From: Bacteroides cutis
Lineage (GTDB): Bacteria > Bacteroidota > Bacteroidia > Bacteroidales > Bacteroidaceae
NCBI RefSeq assembly: GCF_900241005.1
Contig: NZ_OEST01000002.1
Coordinates: forward strand, 496,001-560,000
Direction of reading: 5' to 3'
Length of the DNA stretch: 64,000 nt
Numbering within the stretch: position 1 is the stretch's first letter; the number at the start of each line of letters is the position of its first letter. The translations under genes and the position numbers were made by a program. A model generated the notes under the pieces. It ran no database searches and was not told where the DNA came from. It worked only from the letters and a program-made list of their open reading frames with translations. Of this stretch, positions 18,444 through 26,732 are shown one piece after another.

Positions 18444-19505
18444 TTATTCAAATTCAAAGTAGAAATCGATGTTCTCTTTCATCAGGATGTCAATGGGCAT
18501 ATACTTCGCAACCGCCACCTCCTGTTTGAAAACGATATGATTGCACAAAGCTTTCACTCCGCAGTAACCCTGCAATCCAGGACGTTGACCGATAAGATAG
18601 TTCACTTCACCGGACTTCAGGTAATCCACATTCTTCTGCAAAAGGTCGTAGCCTACAAAACCATTCAGTTTCAGTCCTCTCTCATGCAGATAGTCTGCCA
18701 CATGATAGATGCGGGAGTTGAATACCGCCCCCAACACAGCTTGCGGATGCCCGGCAAAAAAGCAATCCAATAACCGCTTGTTAATGGAAGCGTCTTCTTT
18801 ATGCAGCACAACATCATGTACCGTCAGATGCTTGTAGTCTTCAGCAAGATATTGCATGAAACCTTCCATGCGGCGTTGCATCTGTATTTCTGCGGGACTG
18901 TTCCTCCGGTTATGCAGGAAAAGTACAAGTTCTTGCCCTTCCTCGTAATGGCGCATCAGGATTTTGGCGGCGATATACCCGCTCCTCCGGGAATCTTGTC
19001 CGATGTAGCAGAGCGCATGCGTCTGTTCTATATTGAAATCGATAAATGCGTAAGGTATCCCCTCTTGTTCTAGACGGGCAGTCAGTCTCAGCGTCTCTTC
19101 CCTGAAATTAGGAGCAATCAGGACGGCGTCCGCTTTCAATTGTTCTAACCCGGAACACGCTTCTTCGTAAGAAATCCGGTCGGCATGGTTGTAGTACAAA
19201 TAATCTACCCCTACATTGAACGGTTGCAACTCTTGTGCCGCCCGATTAATTCCACACGAAACCGCATGCCAGTAATCATTCTCTATATAATAAGGTATAA
19301 TGCAAACAATGTGATAGCGTTTCTTGGCAGCCAGCCCGATGGCAAACATATTGGGGCGATAGTCTATCTCATCAAGGACTTTCTTCACTTTTTCACGACT
19401 CGCAGGAGAAACGTCTCCCCGGTTATGGAGTACACGGTCTACCGTTCCGGCAGATACACCTGCCATACGGGCAATGTCTTTGATGGTATAATTCTTGCTT
19501 TCCAT
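18444..19505 (-). CDS. LacI-family transcriptional regulator of the hexuronate locus
   Basis: A 353-aa regulator. Residues 6-60 form the LacI helix-turn-helix and hinge (YTIKDIARMAGVSAGTVDRVLHNRGDVSPASREKVKKVLDEIDYRPN, read in pieces), followed by a periplasmic-binding-type sensor domain (YHIVCIIPYYIENDYWHAV; AFIDFNIEQTHALCYIGQDSRRSGYIAAKIL). It precedes uxaB on the same strand and is divergent from uxaC. By context its effector is probably a hexuronate or intermediate such as tagaturonate; this is an inference. Confidence 0.88.
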   Translation of the reverse strand: MESKNYTIKDIARMAGVSAGTVDRVLHNRGDVSPASREKVKKVLDEIDYRPNMFAIGLAAKKRYHIVCIIPYYIENDYWHAVSCGINRAAQELQPFNVGVDYLYYNHADRISYEEACSGLEQLKADAVLIAPNFREETLRLTARLEQEGIPYAFIDFNIEQTHALCYIGQDSRRSGYIAAKILMRHYEEGQELVLFLHNRRNSPAEIQMQRRMEGFMQYLAEDYKHLTVHDVVLHKEDASINKRLLDCFFAGHPQAVLGAVFNSRIYHVADYLHERGLKLNGFVGYDLLQKNVDYLKSGEVNYLIGQRPGLQGYCGVKALCNHIVFKQEVAVAKYMPIDILMKENIDFYFEFE

Positions 19506-19571
19506 ATCGCTGCCCTTTCAGGGTGATTAAGGTTCGATGTTTTAAAACTTAAATATTATAAATATTTGCCG

Positions 19572-19618
19572 CAAAGATACGAATTATTTTGTTTCTCCAA
19601 GTAAAATTTCTACTTTTG
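19572..19618. promoter_or_regulatory. Divergent promoters of uxaC (+) and the lacI-uxaB unit (-)
   Basis: Plus strand: TTTG at 19588-19591, 19 nt, TACTTTTG at 19611-19618, a full consensus promoter for uxaC, leaving a leader of about 110 nt. Minus strand: TATCTTTG at 19579-19572 serves the regulator gene, with CTTG at 19601-19598 as a weak -33. The two promoters overlap, so one regulator bound here could control both. Confidence 0.75.
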
Positions 19619-19736
19619 TGTTCGATAACGGTTAATAAAAGCAAAAACCAATATCATGCCTATTAGCTTTACAATCAATACTATATAGGTACTATAAACG
19701 GAAAGTAATTTTTTTAGATACTTAAAACACAAGAAG

Positions 19737-21143
19737 ATGAAAAACTTTATGGACGAAAACTTCCTGTTGCAAACAGAAACTGCTCAGAAGTTGTACCACG
19801 AACATGCGGCTAAAATGCCGATTATCGACTATCACTGCCACTTAATTCCTCAAATGGTAGCAGATGATTATCAATTCAAGTCATTAACTGAAATCTGGTT
19901 GGGAGGCGACCATTACAAGTGGCGTGCCATGCGTACCAATGGTGTGGACGAACGTTACTGCACCGGAAAAGACACGACAGACTGGGAGAAATTCGAGAAA
20001 TGGGCAGAGACTGTTCCTTATACTTTCCGTAACCCGTTGTATCACTGGACTCATCTGGAACTGAAAACGGCTTTCGGTATTGATAAGATATTAAACCCGA
20101 AGACTGCCCGTGAAATCTACGATGAATGTAATGAAAAGCTAAAACAACCTGAATATTCTGCCCGTGGCATGATGCGCCGTTATCATGTAGAGGCAGTATG
20201 TACTACCGACGACCCTATTGATTCTTTGGAATACCACATCAAGACACGTGAAAGCGGTTTTGAAATCAAGATGCTGCCTACATGGCGTCCCGACAAAGCA
20301 ATGGCGGTAGAAGTTCCTGCCGATTTCCGCGCATACGTAGAAAAGCTATCTGAGGTAAGCGGGGTATCGATCTCCGGTTTCGACGATATGGTTGCTGCGC
20401 TGCGTAAACGCCACGATTTTTTTGCAGAACAGGGTTGTAAGTTATCCGACCACGGTATCGAAGAATTCTATGCGGAAGACTACACCGATGCTGAAATCAA
20501 GGCTATCTTTAATAAGGTATATGGCGGTACGGCATTGAGTAAAGAAGAAATCTTGAAGTTCAAGTCTGCCATGTTGGTTGTCTTTGGCGAAATGGATTGG
20601 GAAAAAGGATGGACACAGCAGTTCCACTACGGAGCTATCCGCAACAACAACAGCAAGATGTTCAAGTTACTCGGCCCTGATACGGGTTTTGACTCAATCG
20701 GTGAATTTACAACGGCAAAGGCAATGTCCAAATTCCTCGATCGCCTGAACTCAGCGGGTAAACTGACGAAGACAATTCTTTATAACCTGAATCCGTGCGC
20801 AAATGAGGTAATCGCTACGATGCTGGGTAATTTCCAGGATGGTACTATTGCAGGAAAGATACAGTTCGGTTCAGGCTGGTGGTTCCTTGACCAGAAAGAC
20901 GGTATGGAAAAGCAGATGAATGCACTTTCCGTTCTGGGTCTACTGAGCCGCTTTGTAGGTATGCTGACCGATTCCCGTTCCTTCCTCTCCTATCCGCGTC
21001 ATGAATATTTCCGCCGCACCTTGTGTAACCTTGTAGGCCGTGATGTGGAAAATGGTGAAATTCCTGCATCGGAAATGGAACGTGTCAATCAGATGATTGA
21101 AGATATCAGCTATAACAATGCCAAGAAATTCTTCCAGTTCTAA
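19737..21143 (+). CDS. uxaC: Glucuronate/galacturonate isomerase
   Basis: UxaC converts D-glucuronate to D-fructuronate and D-galacturonate to D-tagaturonate. The 468-aa product has the N-terminal metal-site motif MPIIDYHCHLIPQMVADD (HxH), the segment VEAVCTTDDPIDSLEYH and the C-terminal block SYPRHEYFRRTLCNLVGRDVENGEIP. Size and motifs are typical. It is monocistronic, with a consensus promoter about 120 nt upstream and a terminator behind it. It supplies substrate for the divergent uxaB. Confidence 0.95.
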   Translation: MKNFMDENFLLQTETAQKLYHEHAAKMPIIDYHCHLIPQMVADDYQFKSLTEIWLGGDHYKWRAMRTNGVDERYCTGKDTTDWEKFEKWAETVPYTFRNPLYHWTHLELKTAFGIDKILNPKTAREIYDECNEKLKQPEYSARGMMRRYHVEAVCTTDDPIDSLEYHIKTRESGFEIKMLPTWRPDKAMAVEVPADFRAYVEKLSEVSGVSISGFDDMVAALRKRHDFFAEQGCKLSDHGIEEFYAEDYTDAEIKAIFNKVYGGTALSKEEILKFKSAMLVVFGEMDWEKGWTQQFHYGAIRNNNSKMFKLLGPDTGFDSIGEFTTAKAMSKFLDRLNSAGKLTKTILYNLNPCANEVIATMLGNFQDGTIAGKIQFGSGWWFLDQKDGMEKQMNALSVLGLLSRFVGMLTDSRSFLSYPRHEYFRRTLCNLVGRDVENGEIPASEMERVNQMIEDISYNNAKKFFQF

Positions 21144-21182
21144 GACAGAGCAAAACAATATTTCTTTTTAGTTAAACATAGA

Positions 21183-21226
21183 AAGGAGTGTTGTCGGGCA
21201 AACAAGTCCCCGACACACTCCTTTTG
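21183..21226. terminator. Bidirectional terminator between uxaC and the HAD gene
   Basis: AAGGAGTGTTGTCGGG pairs with CCCGACACACTCCTT around a 9-nt loop, ending in TTTT; on the minus strand the stem is followed by TTTC. It serves both convergent genes. Confidence 0.8.
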
Positions 21227-21241
21227 CTATTCCGGTGAATG

Positions 21242-21931
21242 TTACAGGAAGTCCGATACTTCCCTGATACTTTCCAGACGGATATAATTGGGATGCTGTA
21301 CTTCTCCTTCATGGTGCTCGTATTGCCAAGTTACATCATGGGATACATGGGCCGCATATCCGCCCAGTTCCAATACAGGAAGGATATCCGACTTAACTGA
21401 ATTTCCAATCATCAGAAACTCTTGCGGCCGACAGTTTATATGAGCAAGTAATTTTCTATAATCTTCTTCCCTTTTGTCACTCATAATTTCAATGTGACAG
21501 AAATACTGCTTTAACCCGGAGTTCGTTATTTTTCGTTTCTGATCGAATAAATCCCCCTTTGTTGCCAATACCAGCCGGTACTTTCCCTGAAGTTCCGACA
21601 ACACTTCTTGCACACCTTCCAACAAAGCTACGGGTTTTCCCAAAAGTTCCTGCCCCAGCCGGATAACCTCATCCACACAATGGACGTCGGCATTTCCCTC
21701 CGTCACCCGGCACATCGTTTCAATCATACTGAGCATCATGCTTTTCAACCCGTATCCATACATGTGCAGGTTTTTCATTTCAGTCCTGAACAACTCCTGT
21801 GAAGCGGACTCGGCAGACAGGTACGGACTCAGCAGGTTACAGAACTTCTGCTCAAATTCCTGAAAGTAAAGTTCGTTTTCCCAGAGTGTGTCATCGGCAT
21901 CAAAGGCTATAAACTTGATTTTATCTTTCAT
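21242..21931 (-). CDS. HAD-superfamily hydrolase
   Basis: A 229-aa HAD phosphatase-like protein. Motif I is FIAFDADDTLWENE (Asp nucleophile and Asp+2), motif II/III is LVLATKGD with Lys in SNKREEDYRKLL-like context, and motif IV is FLMIGNSVKSDILPVLELGG. A helical cap lies between residues 20 and 110. The substrate cannot be predicted; haloacid or nucleotide/sugar phosphatases are both possible. It is divergent from the Crp-like regulator, with overlapping face-to-face -7 boxes. Confidence 0.82.
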   Translation of the reverse strand: MKDKIKFIAFDADDTLWENELYFQEFEQKFCNLLSPYLSAESASQELFRTEMKNLHMYGYGLKSMMLSMIETMCRVTEGNADVHCVDEVIRLGQELLGKPVALLEGVQEVLSELQGKYRLVLATKGDLFDQKRKITNSGLKQYFCHIEIMSDKREEDYRKLLAHINCRPQEFLMIGNSVKSDILPVLELGGYAAHVSHDVTWQYEHHEGEVQHPNYIRLESIREVSDFL

Positions 21932-21957
21932 ACATCCTTTATTTTAGGGTTATTGTT

Positions 21958-21977
21958 TATCTTTGCGTGCAAAGTTA
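21958..21977. promoter_or_regulatory. Overlapping convergent -7 boxes of the HAD and Crp-like genes
   Basis: TATCTTTG on the plus strand (21958-21965) and TAACTTTG on the minus strand (21977-21970) are separated by 4 nt and face each other. The transcripts would start across the opposite box, so polymerase bound at one side should block the other. Confidence 0.6.
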
Positions 21978-22024
21978 CGTCAGTATCCAATTATAAAAAA
22001 GGACAAATGTCCTGAAACCGCCAA

Positions 22025-22588
22025 ATGTTACGAACCAATATTCAGTTTTTGTCATTTATCGAAGAGCTCTACAATGAACCGGAGCAGAAGAACATCGTTC
22101 TGAGAACTTATCCCAAAGGGACTCTTTTGTACAAACAAGACGAGATGCCCCGTAGGGTTTCAATTCTGAAGGAAGGATTTGTGAAATGTTTCAACAGCAA
22201 AGAAAACGGTAAGGATTATATCTTTGAATTCTTGGGAAAAGGAGAAATTATTGGAGAAATCGAAGCGTTGCGCAACATAAAATGCCTGTGCAGCGTAGAA
22301 GCAGTATCTGATACCCAGGCTTATACATTTGCCACTTCCTACTTTAAGTCCTTATTGGAGAAGGAACATTCATTCAGTAATCTGCTTCTCGATGAACTGG
22401 CGGAACGTATTTACAATACCAGCAGCAGAGCCGCCTACCAGCAATTATATACCATAAAATACGCAGTCTCAAAGCTGATTGAATTACAAGCCAAGCAAAA
22501 TCTCCAATTATCAAAATCAGATATGGCTTCTTATCTGGGAGTGGATATCCGAAGCCTAAACAGAGCCTTGAAGGAATTAAAAGATTGA
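22025..22588 (+). CDS. Crp/Fnr-family transcriptional regulator
   Basis: A 187-aa regulator. Residues 1-115 form a cyclic-nucleotide-binding-type beta roll (IVLRTYPKGTLLYKQDEMPRRVSILKEGFVKCF; FLGKGEIIGEIEAL), and the C-terminal segment carries a winged helix-turn-helix (LQLSKSDMASYLGVDIRSLNRALKELK). The cNMP phosphate-binding RxS motif is not evident, and no Fe-S cysteine cluster is present, so the ligand is unknown. It lies 420 nt upstream of the Wza/Wzc pair in the same direction and could regulate it, which is an inference from position only. Confidence 0.85.
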   Translation: MLRTNIQFLSFIEELYNEPEQKNIVLRTYPKGTLLYKQDEMPRRVSILKEGFVKCFNSKENGKDYIFEFLGKGEIIGEIEALRNIKCLCSVEAVSDTQAYTFATSYFKSLLEKEHSFSNLLLDELAERIYNTSSRAAYQQLYTIKYAVSKLIELQAKQNLQLSKSDMASYLGVDIRSLNRALKELKD

Positions 22589-22692
22589 CTATCCCCTTTT
22601 CCCCATACCTTAAAAACTTTTCAGGAAATGGCTTTATCTCCTCATAATATGAGAAAAGATAAGGTCGTTGTTGGCTTTTATAAATTATTCAT

Positions 22693-23007
22693 TAACTTTG
22701 CAACGTCTTTAGGAATGTTCTAATATATTTCTAAGGATTTATAACATAAATAGTTAGAAGCGTTTACCATATTATTCTCGTCAAAGGAAATCGCCAATTT
22801 CAAAAATGATGTGAGAGTAATAGGCAACAAAACGCTCATGCTCGTTGTATATATCCACATATATACTTGGGCGTGGGCTGTTGTCTTTATTATCTACATC
22901 TGGGTGTTTGGCGATACCTCTTTGACAGATAGTGGCAACAGTTCCCACGCTTTTATTGTAATATAGATGTTGCATCCGGGAACTGTGACATCGGGATATA
23001 AACAGAG
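22693..23007 (+). promoter_or_regulatory. -7 box and long untranslated leader of the Wza/Wzc genes
   Basis: TAACTTTG at 22693-22700 predicts a start near 22707 and about 300 nt of leader before the export gene at 23008. The leader contains an inverted repeat ACAGTTCCC (22938-22946) / GGGAACTGT (22978-22986) ending 21 nt before the ATG. No plus-strand gene is supported here. Long leaders of this kind are known in Bacteroides capsule operons controlled by NusG-like antiterminators; none is encoded nearby. Confidence 0.5.
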
Positions 23008-23799
23008 ATGAGAATCATTACATCAGTTGTCTGTACAGTGTTGCTTGTGTGCACGTTTTGTTCCTCCTGTTCGTCGAGCAGGCAGGTTTCGTATTTACAA
23101 AAGTTGGGAGAAGAATTGCACGATACCCTCCAGACTTACGATGCGCGCATCAAGCCTAAAGACTTGCTAACCGTCTCTGTCAGTTGTTCCGACCCGGAAG
23201 CCGCCCTTCCCTTCAATTTGATAGTACCTGTATCTCAGGTAGATATCAATCCCACAAACCTTGTTTCACAACCCACTTTACAAAATTATCTGGTGAATAA
23301 TCAGGGGGAAATAACCTTCCCCGTATTAGGAACCTTAAAGGTGGGCGGAATGACCACACAAGAAACCTCGGAAATGATTATCGGCAAGTTGGAACGTTAC
23401 TTGAAGGAAAAGCCTATCGTCACAGTGCGTCTGGTTAACTATAAAGTCTCCGTTATTGGTGAAGTAAGCCGTCCGGGAGTATACACAGTGAATAACGAAC
23501 AGATAAATATCTTTGAAGCCGTAGCCATGGCAGGTGACCTGACCATCTATGGGAAACGGGATAACGTACGTATCATCCGTAATGAAGGCGGACGGCAAAA
23601 GCTCATCACCCTAAATCTGAATGACGAGAACATTATCTATTCCCCCGATTTTTATTTACGGCAGAATGACATCCTCTATGTGGAACCCAACCAGGCAAAA
23701 AAGCAAAGCGCCAATATCGGTTCATCGACCAATCTGTTGGTTTCAATCACATCCATCCTGATATCACTGGCAGGATTGATGGTTAATATTTTAAGATAG
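23008..23799 (+). CDS. Polysaccharide export outer-membrane lipoprotein (Wza-like)
   Basis: A 263-aa exported protein. The signal MRIITSVVCTVLLVCTFCSSCSSSR ends in a lipobox-type cysteine. The poly-export domain follows (YDARIKPKDLLTVSVSCSDPEAALPFNL), then a SLBB domain (YKVSVIGEVSRPGVYTVNNEQINIFEAVAMAGDLTIYGKRDNVRIIR, read in pieces) and a C-terminal hydrophobic helix (LLVSITSILISLAGLMVNIL). It forms the outer-membrane part of the export channel. It is 29 nt upstream of the tyrosine kinase/chain-length gene, the usual pair. Confidence 0.9.
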   Translation: MRIITSVVCTVLLVCTFCSSCSSSRQVSYLQKLGEELHDTLQTYDARIKPKDLLTVSVSCSDPEAALPFNLIVPVSQVDINPTNLVSQPTLQNYLVNNQGEITFPVLGTLKVGGMTTQETSEMIIGKLERYLKEKPIVTVRLVNYKVSVIGEVSRPGVYTVNNEQINIFEAVAMAGDLTIYGKRDNVRIIRNEGGRQKLITLNLNDENIIYSPDFYLRQNDILYVEPNQAKKQSANIGSSTNLLVSITSILISLAGLMVNILR

Positions 23800-23828
23800 C
23801 ATACCCATTATAACTAATACTTTGCAAC

Positions 23829-26177
23829 ATGGATACTCAACGCACAGATAATAATCAGATACAAGAACAGGAAATAGACCTGATTGAACTATTCTATAAA
23901 TTATTGGCACATTGGAACTGGTTCTTGTTGGCTACCGTGATAGCCCTTGCCGGAGCTTATGTCTATGTACATATCACCATACCCGTATATCAGGCATCCG
24001 CTTCTGTAATCATCAAAGATTCGGAAGGTGGTAATAAGGTGATCGATGAGTTGTTTCAAAATATCGTTTCAAACCCATTGGCTGCCTCACACACCGAGAT
24101 AGAGGATGAAATGGAGATATTACGTTCGCGCTCCATCTTGTTACAAGTGATTGACGAACTGAATTTACACACCAAGTATAAGGTAAAAAACGGACTGTTC
24201 TATGATGAAACCATCGCTCCTCCTCTCCATGCAGAATTGGATAAGGCTTCTATGGATACCCTGCCCGGAACTTTATTGCTGCAAATAGAGAAAAACGGCA
24301 ACCGTTATACTGTGAGCAGCGCTGTAAATGATATTTGTGTGACAGAAGATTTCACCGGCTTTCCGGCTTTTATTTCTACGCCTGCAGGGCGTTGTACTCT
24401 GAGGCTACAACCGGGAAAGAGTTTCTCCGAAACCATGAAAATCATTATCAGCCGTCCTGTCGATGCCATGAATTACTATTCAAAGCATCTCACCGTTAAT
24501 ACCACTTCAAAGAACACCTCTATCATCAGCCTGACATTTACAGATACGGACAAAAAGCGTGCGGAAGCTTTTCTTGTCAAACTGATAGAGGTCTACAACC
24601 GGGATGCCGTGAACGACAAAAACAAAGTGACCGGAAATACCCTCCTTTTTCTGGAAGAACGGCTGGATAGCATCAGCTACGAACTGGGATTTGTAGAAAA
24701 GCATCTGGAACAATATAAAGAACGGGAACGACTGAGCGACCTTAAAACCAATATAACGCTGGACTTGAATACAAACAATGAATATGAAAAGAAACTGCTG
24801 GATGTGGAAACACAGCTAAACATGACTGTCTATATATACAACTACTTACAGGATGAAAAACATTTGTTTTCGTTGTTACCCGTAAATACCGGCATTTCTG
24901 ATATGGAGCTTATGCGCCTAATCAACGATTACAATAAAGAATTACTGGAACGTGAACGATTATTGAATACGATGAAAGCGGATAACCCTACGGTAGTAAA
25001 CCAGGATATCAAAATCAGCGCGCTAAGAAAAAATGTCATAAGTTCCGTTGCCGGAGTTAAGGATGGACTCAATATTGCCCGAAATGACATTTTGCGCAAG
25101 ACGAACTATTTCAATACCCGCATCGGCAACATGCCGAAGCAGGAAAGGGAATTTAAGAACATAGACCGCCAGCAGCAAATAAAAGCCAACCTTTACTTGA
25201 TGTTACTGGAGAAACGGGAACAGGCGGCTATTTCCCTGGCTGCCACCATGAGCAAGGCAAGAGTGATTGACGAACCTCTTTCAGGAGATACGCCGGTTGC
25301 TCCGCGCAACATGATAATATATGCCGGCAGTATATTTCTGACTTGGGTGGTAACTGCCGGAATTATCTTGTTTGGCGGGATATTCCGTACCCGGATTTCT
25401 TCAATGGCTGAGGTGGAGAGTACACAGCTTCCCGTAATGGGGGTGATACCTTATATGGAAGGTAAAGACAACTGTGTGAAAGACGGGCAAAACGGCATCC
25501 TGGAAGAGACATTCCGGCGTTTGCGCAGCAACTTGCGTTTTCTTACAGAAGAAGACGGTAAGAAGTGTATCTTGATGACTTCCACTGTCAGTGGAGAGGG
25601 TAAAAGCTTTATCAGCATCAATCTGGCACTCACTTTTGCTTTTCTGGGGTGTCGGGTACTCATTGTCGGACTGGATATCCGCCGCCCCAGACTGGCAGAA
25701 TATTTCGGAATTAAGAGCCGGTTGGGAATGACCGGCTATCTTTCGGGTAATGATGTAAACCCGGAAGATATCATTTTCCCATCGGGTATGCACCCACTGT
25801 TGTTTGTGGCGCCTGCGGGAATCATTCCTCCCAATCCGGCAGAACTGCTGGAAAGACCGAAGTTAAAGGAAGCCTTTACCTATTTTCGCCAGCACTACGA
25901 TTATATAATTGTGGACTCCGCTCCCGTAGGGTTAGTGAGCGATACCTTTTGCCTGGGTAAAGTGACGGATATCACCCTGTATGTATGCCGCATGAATTAT
26001 ACGTATAAGAATGCTTTGCCGGAAATCATAAAAATGCAACGTCAGGAACAGTTAAGCCGGATTTCACTGGTAGTAAACGGAGGTGAACTGACAAAAAAGA
26101 AATACGGATATGGTGGAAAACATGGATATGGCTACGGATACGGTTATGGAAATACTGATAAAAACCACAAAAAATAG
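23829..26177 (+). CDS. Wzz-type chain-length regulator fused to BY-kinase (Wzc-like)
   Basis: A 782-aa inner-membrane polysaccharide co-polymerase and autokinase. There is an N-terminal Wzz domain with TM1 (HWNWFLLATVIALAGAYVYV), a long periplasmic coiled coil (residues 260-460) and TM2 (IIYAGSIFLTWVVTAGIILF). The cytoplasmic kinase follows: Walker A SGEGKSFISIN near residue 590, Walker A' IVGLDIRRP and Walker B YIIVDSAP. The tail is an alternating Gly-Tyr cluster (KKYGYGGKHGYGYGYGYG), the usual autophosphorylation site. It pairs with the Wza-like gene, but no glycosyltransferase, Wzx or Wzy gene follows. Confidence 0.92.
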   Translation: MDTQRTDNNQIQEQEIDLIELFYKLLAHWNWFLLATVIALAGAYVYVHITIPVYQASASVIIKDSEGGNKVIDELFQNIVSNPLAASHTEIEDEMEILRSRSILLQVIDELNLHTKYKVKNGLFYDETIAPPLHAELDKASMDTLPGTLLLQIEKNGNRYTVSSAVNDICVTEDFTGFPAFISTPAGRCTLRLQPGKSFSETMKIIISRPVDAMNYYSKHLTVNTTSKNTSIISLTFTDTDKKRAEAFLVKLIEVYNRDAVNDKNKVTGNTLLFLEERLDSISYELGFVEKHLEQYKERERLSDLKTNITLDLNTNNEYEKKLLDVETQLNMTVYIYNYLQDEKHLFSLLPVNTGISDMELMRLINDYNKELLERERLLNTMKADNPTVVNQDIKISALRKNVISSVAGVKDGLNIARNDILRKTNYFNTRIGNMPKQEREFKNIDRQQQIKANLYLMLLEKREQAAISLAATMSKARVIDEPLSGDTPVAPRNMIIYAGSIFLTWVVTAGIILFGGIFRTRISSMAEVESTQLPVMGVIPYMEGKDNCVKDGQNGILEETFRRLRSNLRFLTEEDGKKCILMTSTVSGEGKSFISINLALTFAFLGCRVLIVGLDIRRPRLAEYFGIKSRLGMTGYLSGNDVNPEDIIFPSGMHPLLFVAPAGIIPPNPAELLERPKLKEAFTYFRQHYDYIIVDSAPVGLVSDTFCLGKVTDITLYVCRMNYTYKNALPEIIKMQRQEQLSRISLVVNGGELTKKKYGYGGKHGYGYGYGYGNTDKNHKK

Positions 26178-26191
26178 TCAGGGATATTTCT

Positions 26192-26596
26192 TCAAAACCA
26201 CCACTTTTTCTTTTTTGTAACCATATTTTCTCCGGAATAAACATCGCGGAATGTCTTATGTTCCTTTATCATACGGTAGATTATCCCCCAATCGGGAAGA
26301 CCGCCCAAATTACGGTCGTCAATGAAAATATCCGCTTTCAACTTGCGCGAAAAGCCCTTGTCTTGCAGCTTCTCTTCGGGATAATCACGATTGACCGCGT
26401 AAAACTCCAGCCCCCTTTCCTTGCACCATGCCACGGCTTCCTCCAGAAGTTTACCCTCGCGCACACTCCATAAGATGAGCCGGTGCTGCTCTTGTCGCAA
26501 CATTTTTAGAGTATCTATTGCAAAAGGTATTTCCTTACCAATGCGCGGATAATCGTGCTCTACGATGGTTCCGTCAAAATCTACCGCTATTGTCAT
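26192..26596 (-). CDS. Small HAD-like hydrolase
   Basis: A 134-aa protein starting at 26596 (MTIAVDFDGTIVEHDYPRIG), chosen because HAD motif I begins there; the open frame runs back to 26632. Motif I DFDGT is clear, motif II is ILWSVREGKLLEEAV and motif IV is ADIFIDDRNLGGLPDWG. No cap domain is present and the size is minimal for the fold. This compact form is common in Bacteroides and its substrate is unknown. It converges on the Wzc-like gene. Confidence 0.75.
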   Translation of the reverse strand: MTIAVDFDGTIVEHDYPRIGKEIPFAIDTLKMLRQEQHRLILWSVREGKLLEEAVAWCKERGLEFYAVNRDYPEEKLQDKGFSRKLKADIFIDDRNLGGLPDWGIIYRMIKEHKTFRDVYSGENMVTKKKKWWF

Positions 26597-26732
26597 ATTT
26601 TTGTTATGAAAGATTATTAAACAAAGATACAATTTTTCCGGCGATTACATATAAAGGGGTTGCATATAATACCCTAAAAATGTATTTTTGCAATCATTTT
26701 TCAATCAAACCATATAAAAAACAACGTAAAGG

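Noticed and set aside
22781-22975. 64-codon minus-strand open frame in the Wza/Wzc leader
   Set aside because: It has an ATG but no recognised family and no promoter box on that strand; the leader interpretation is preferred. It could be a small protein or gene remnant.
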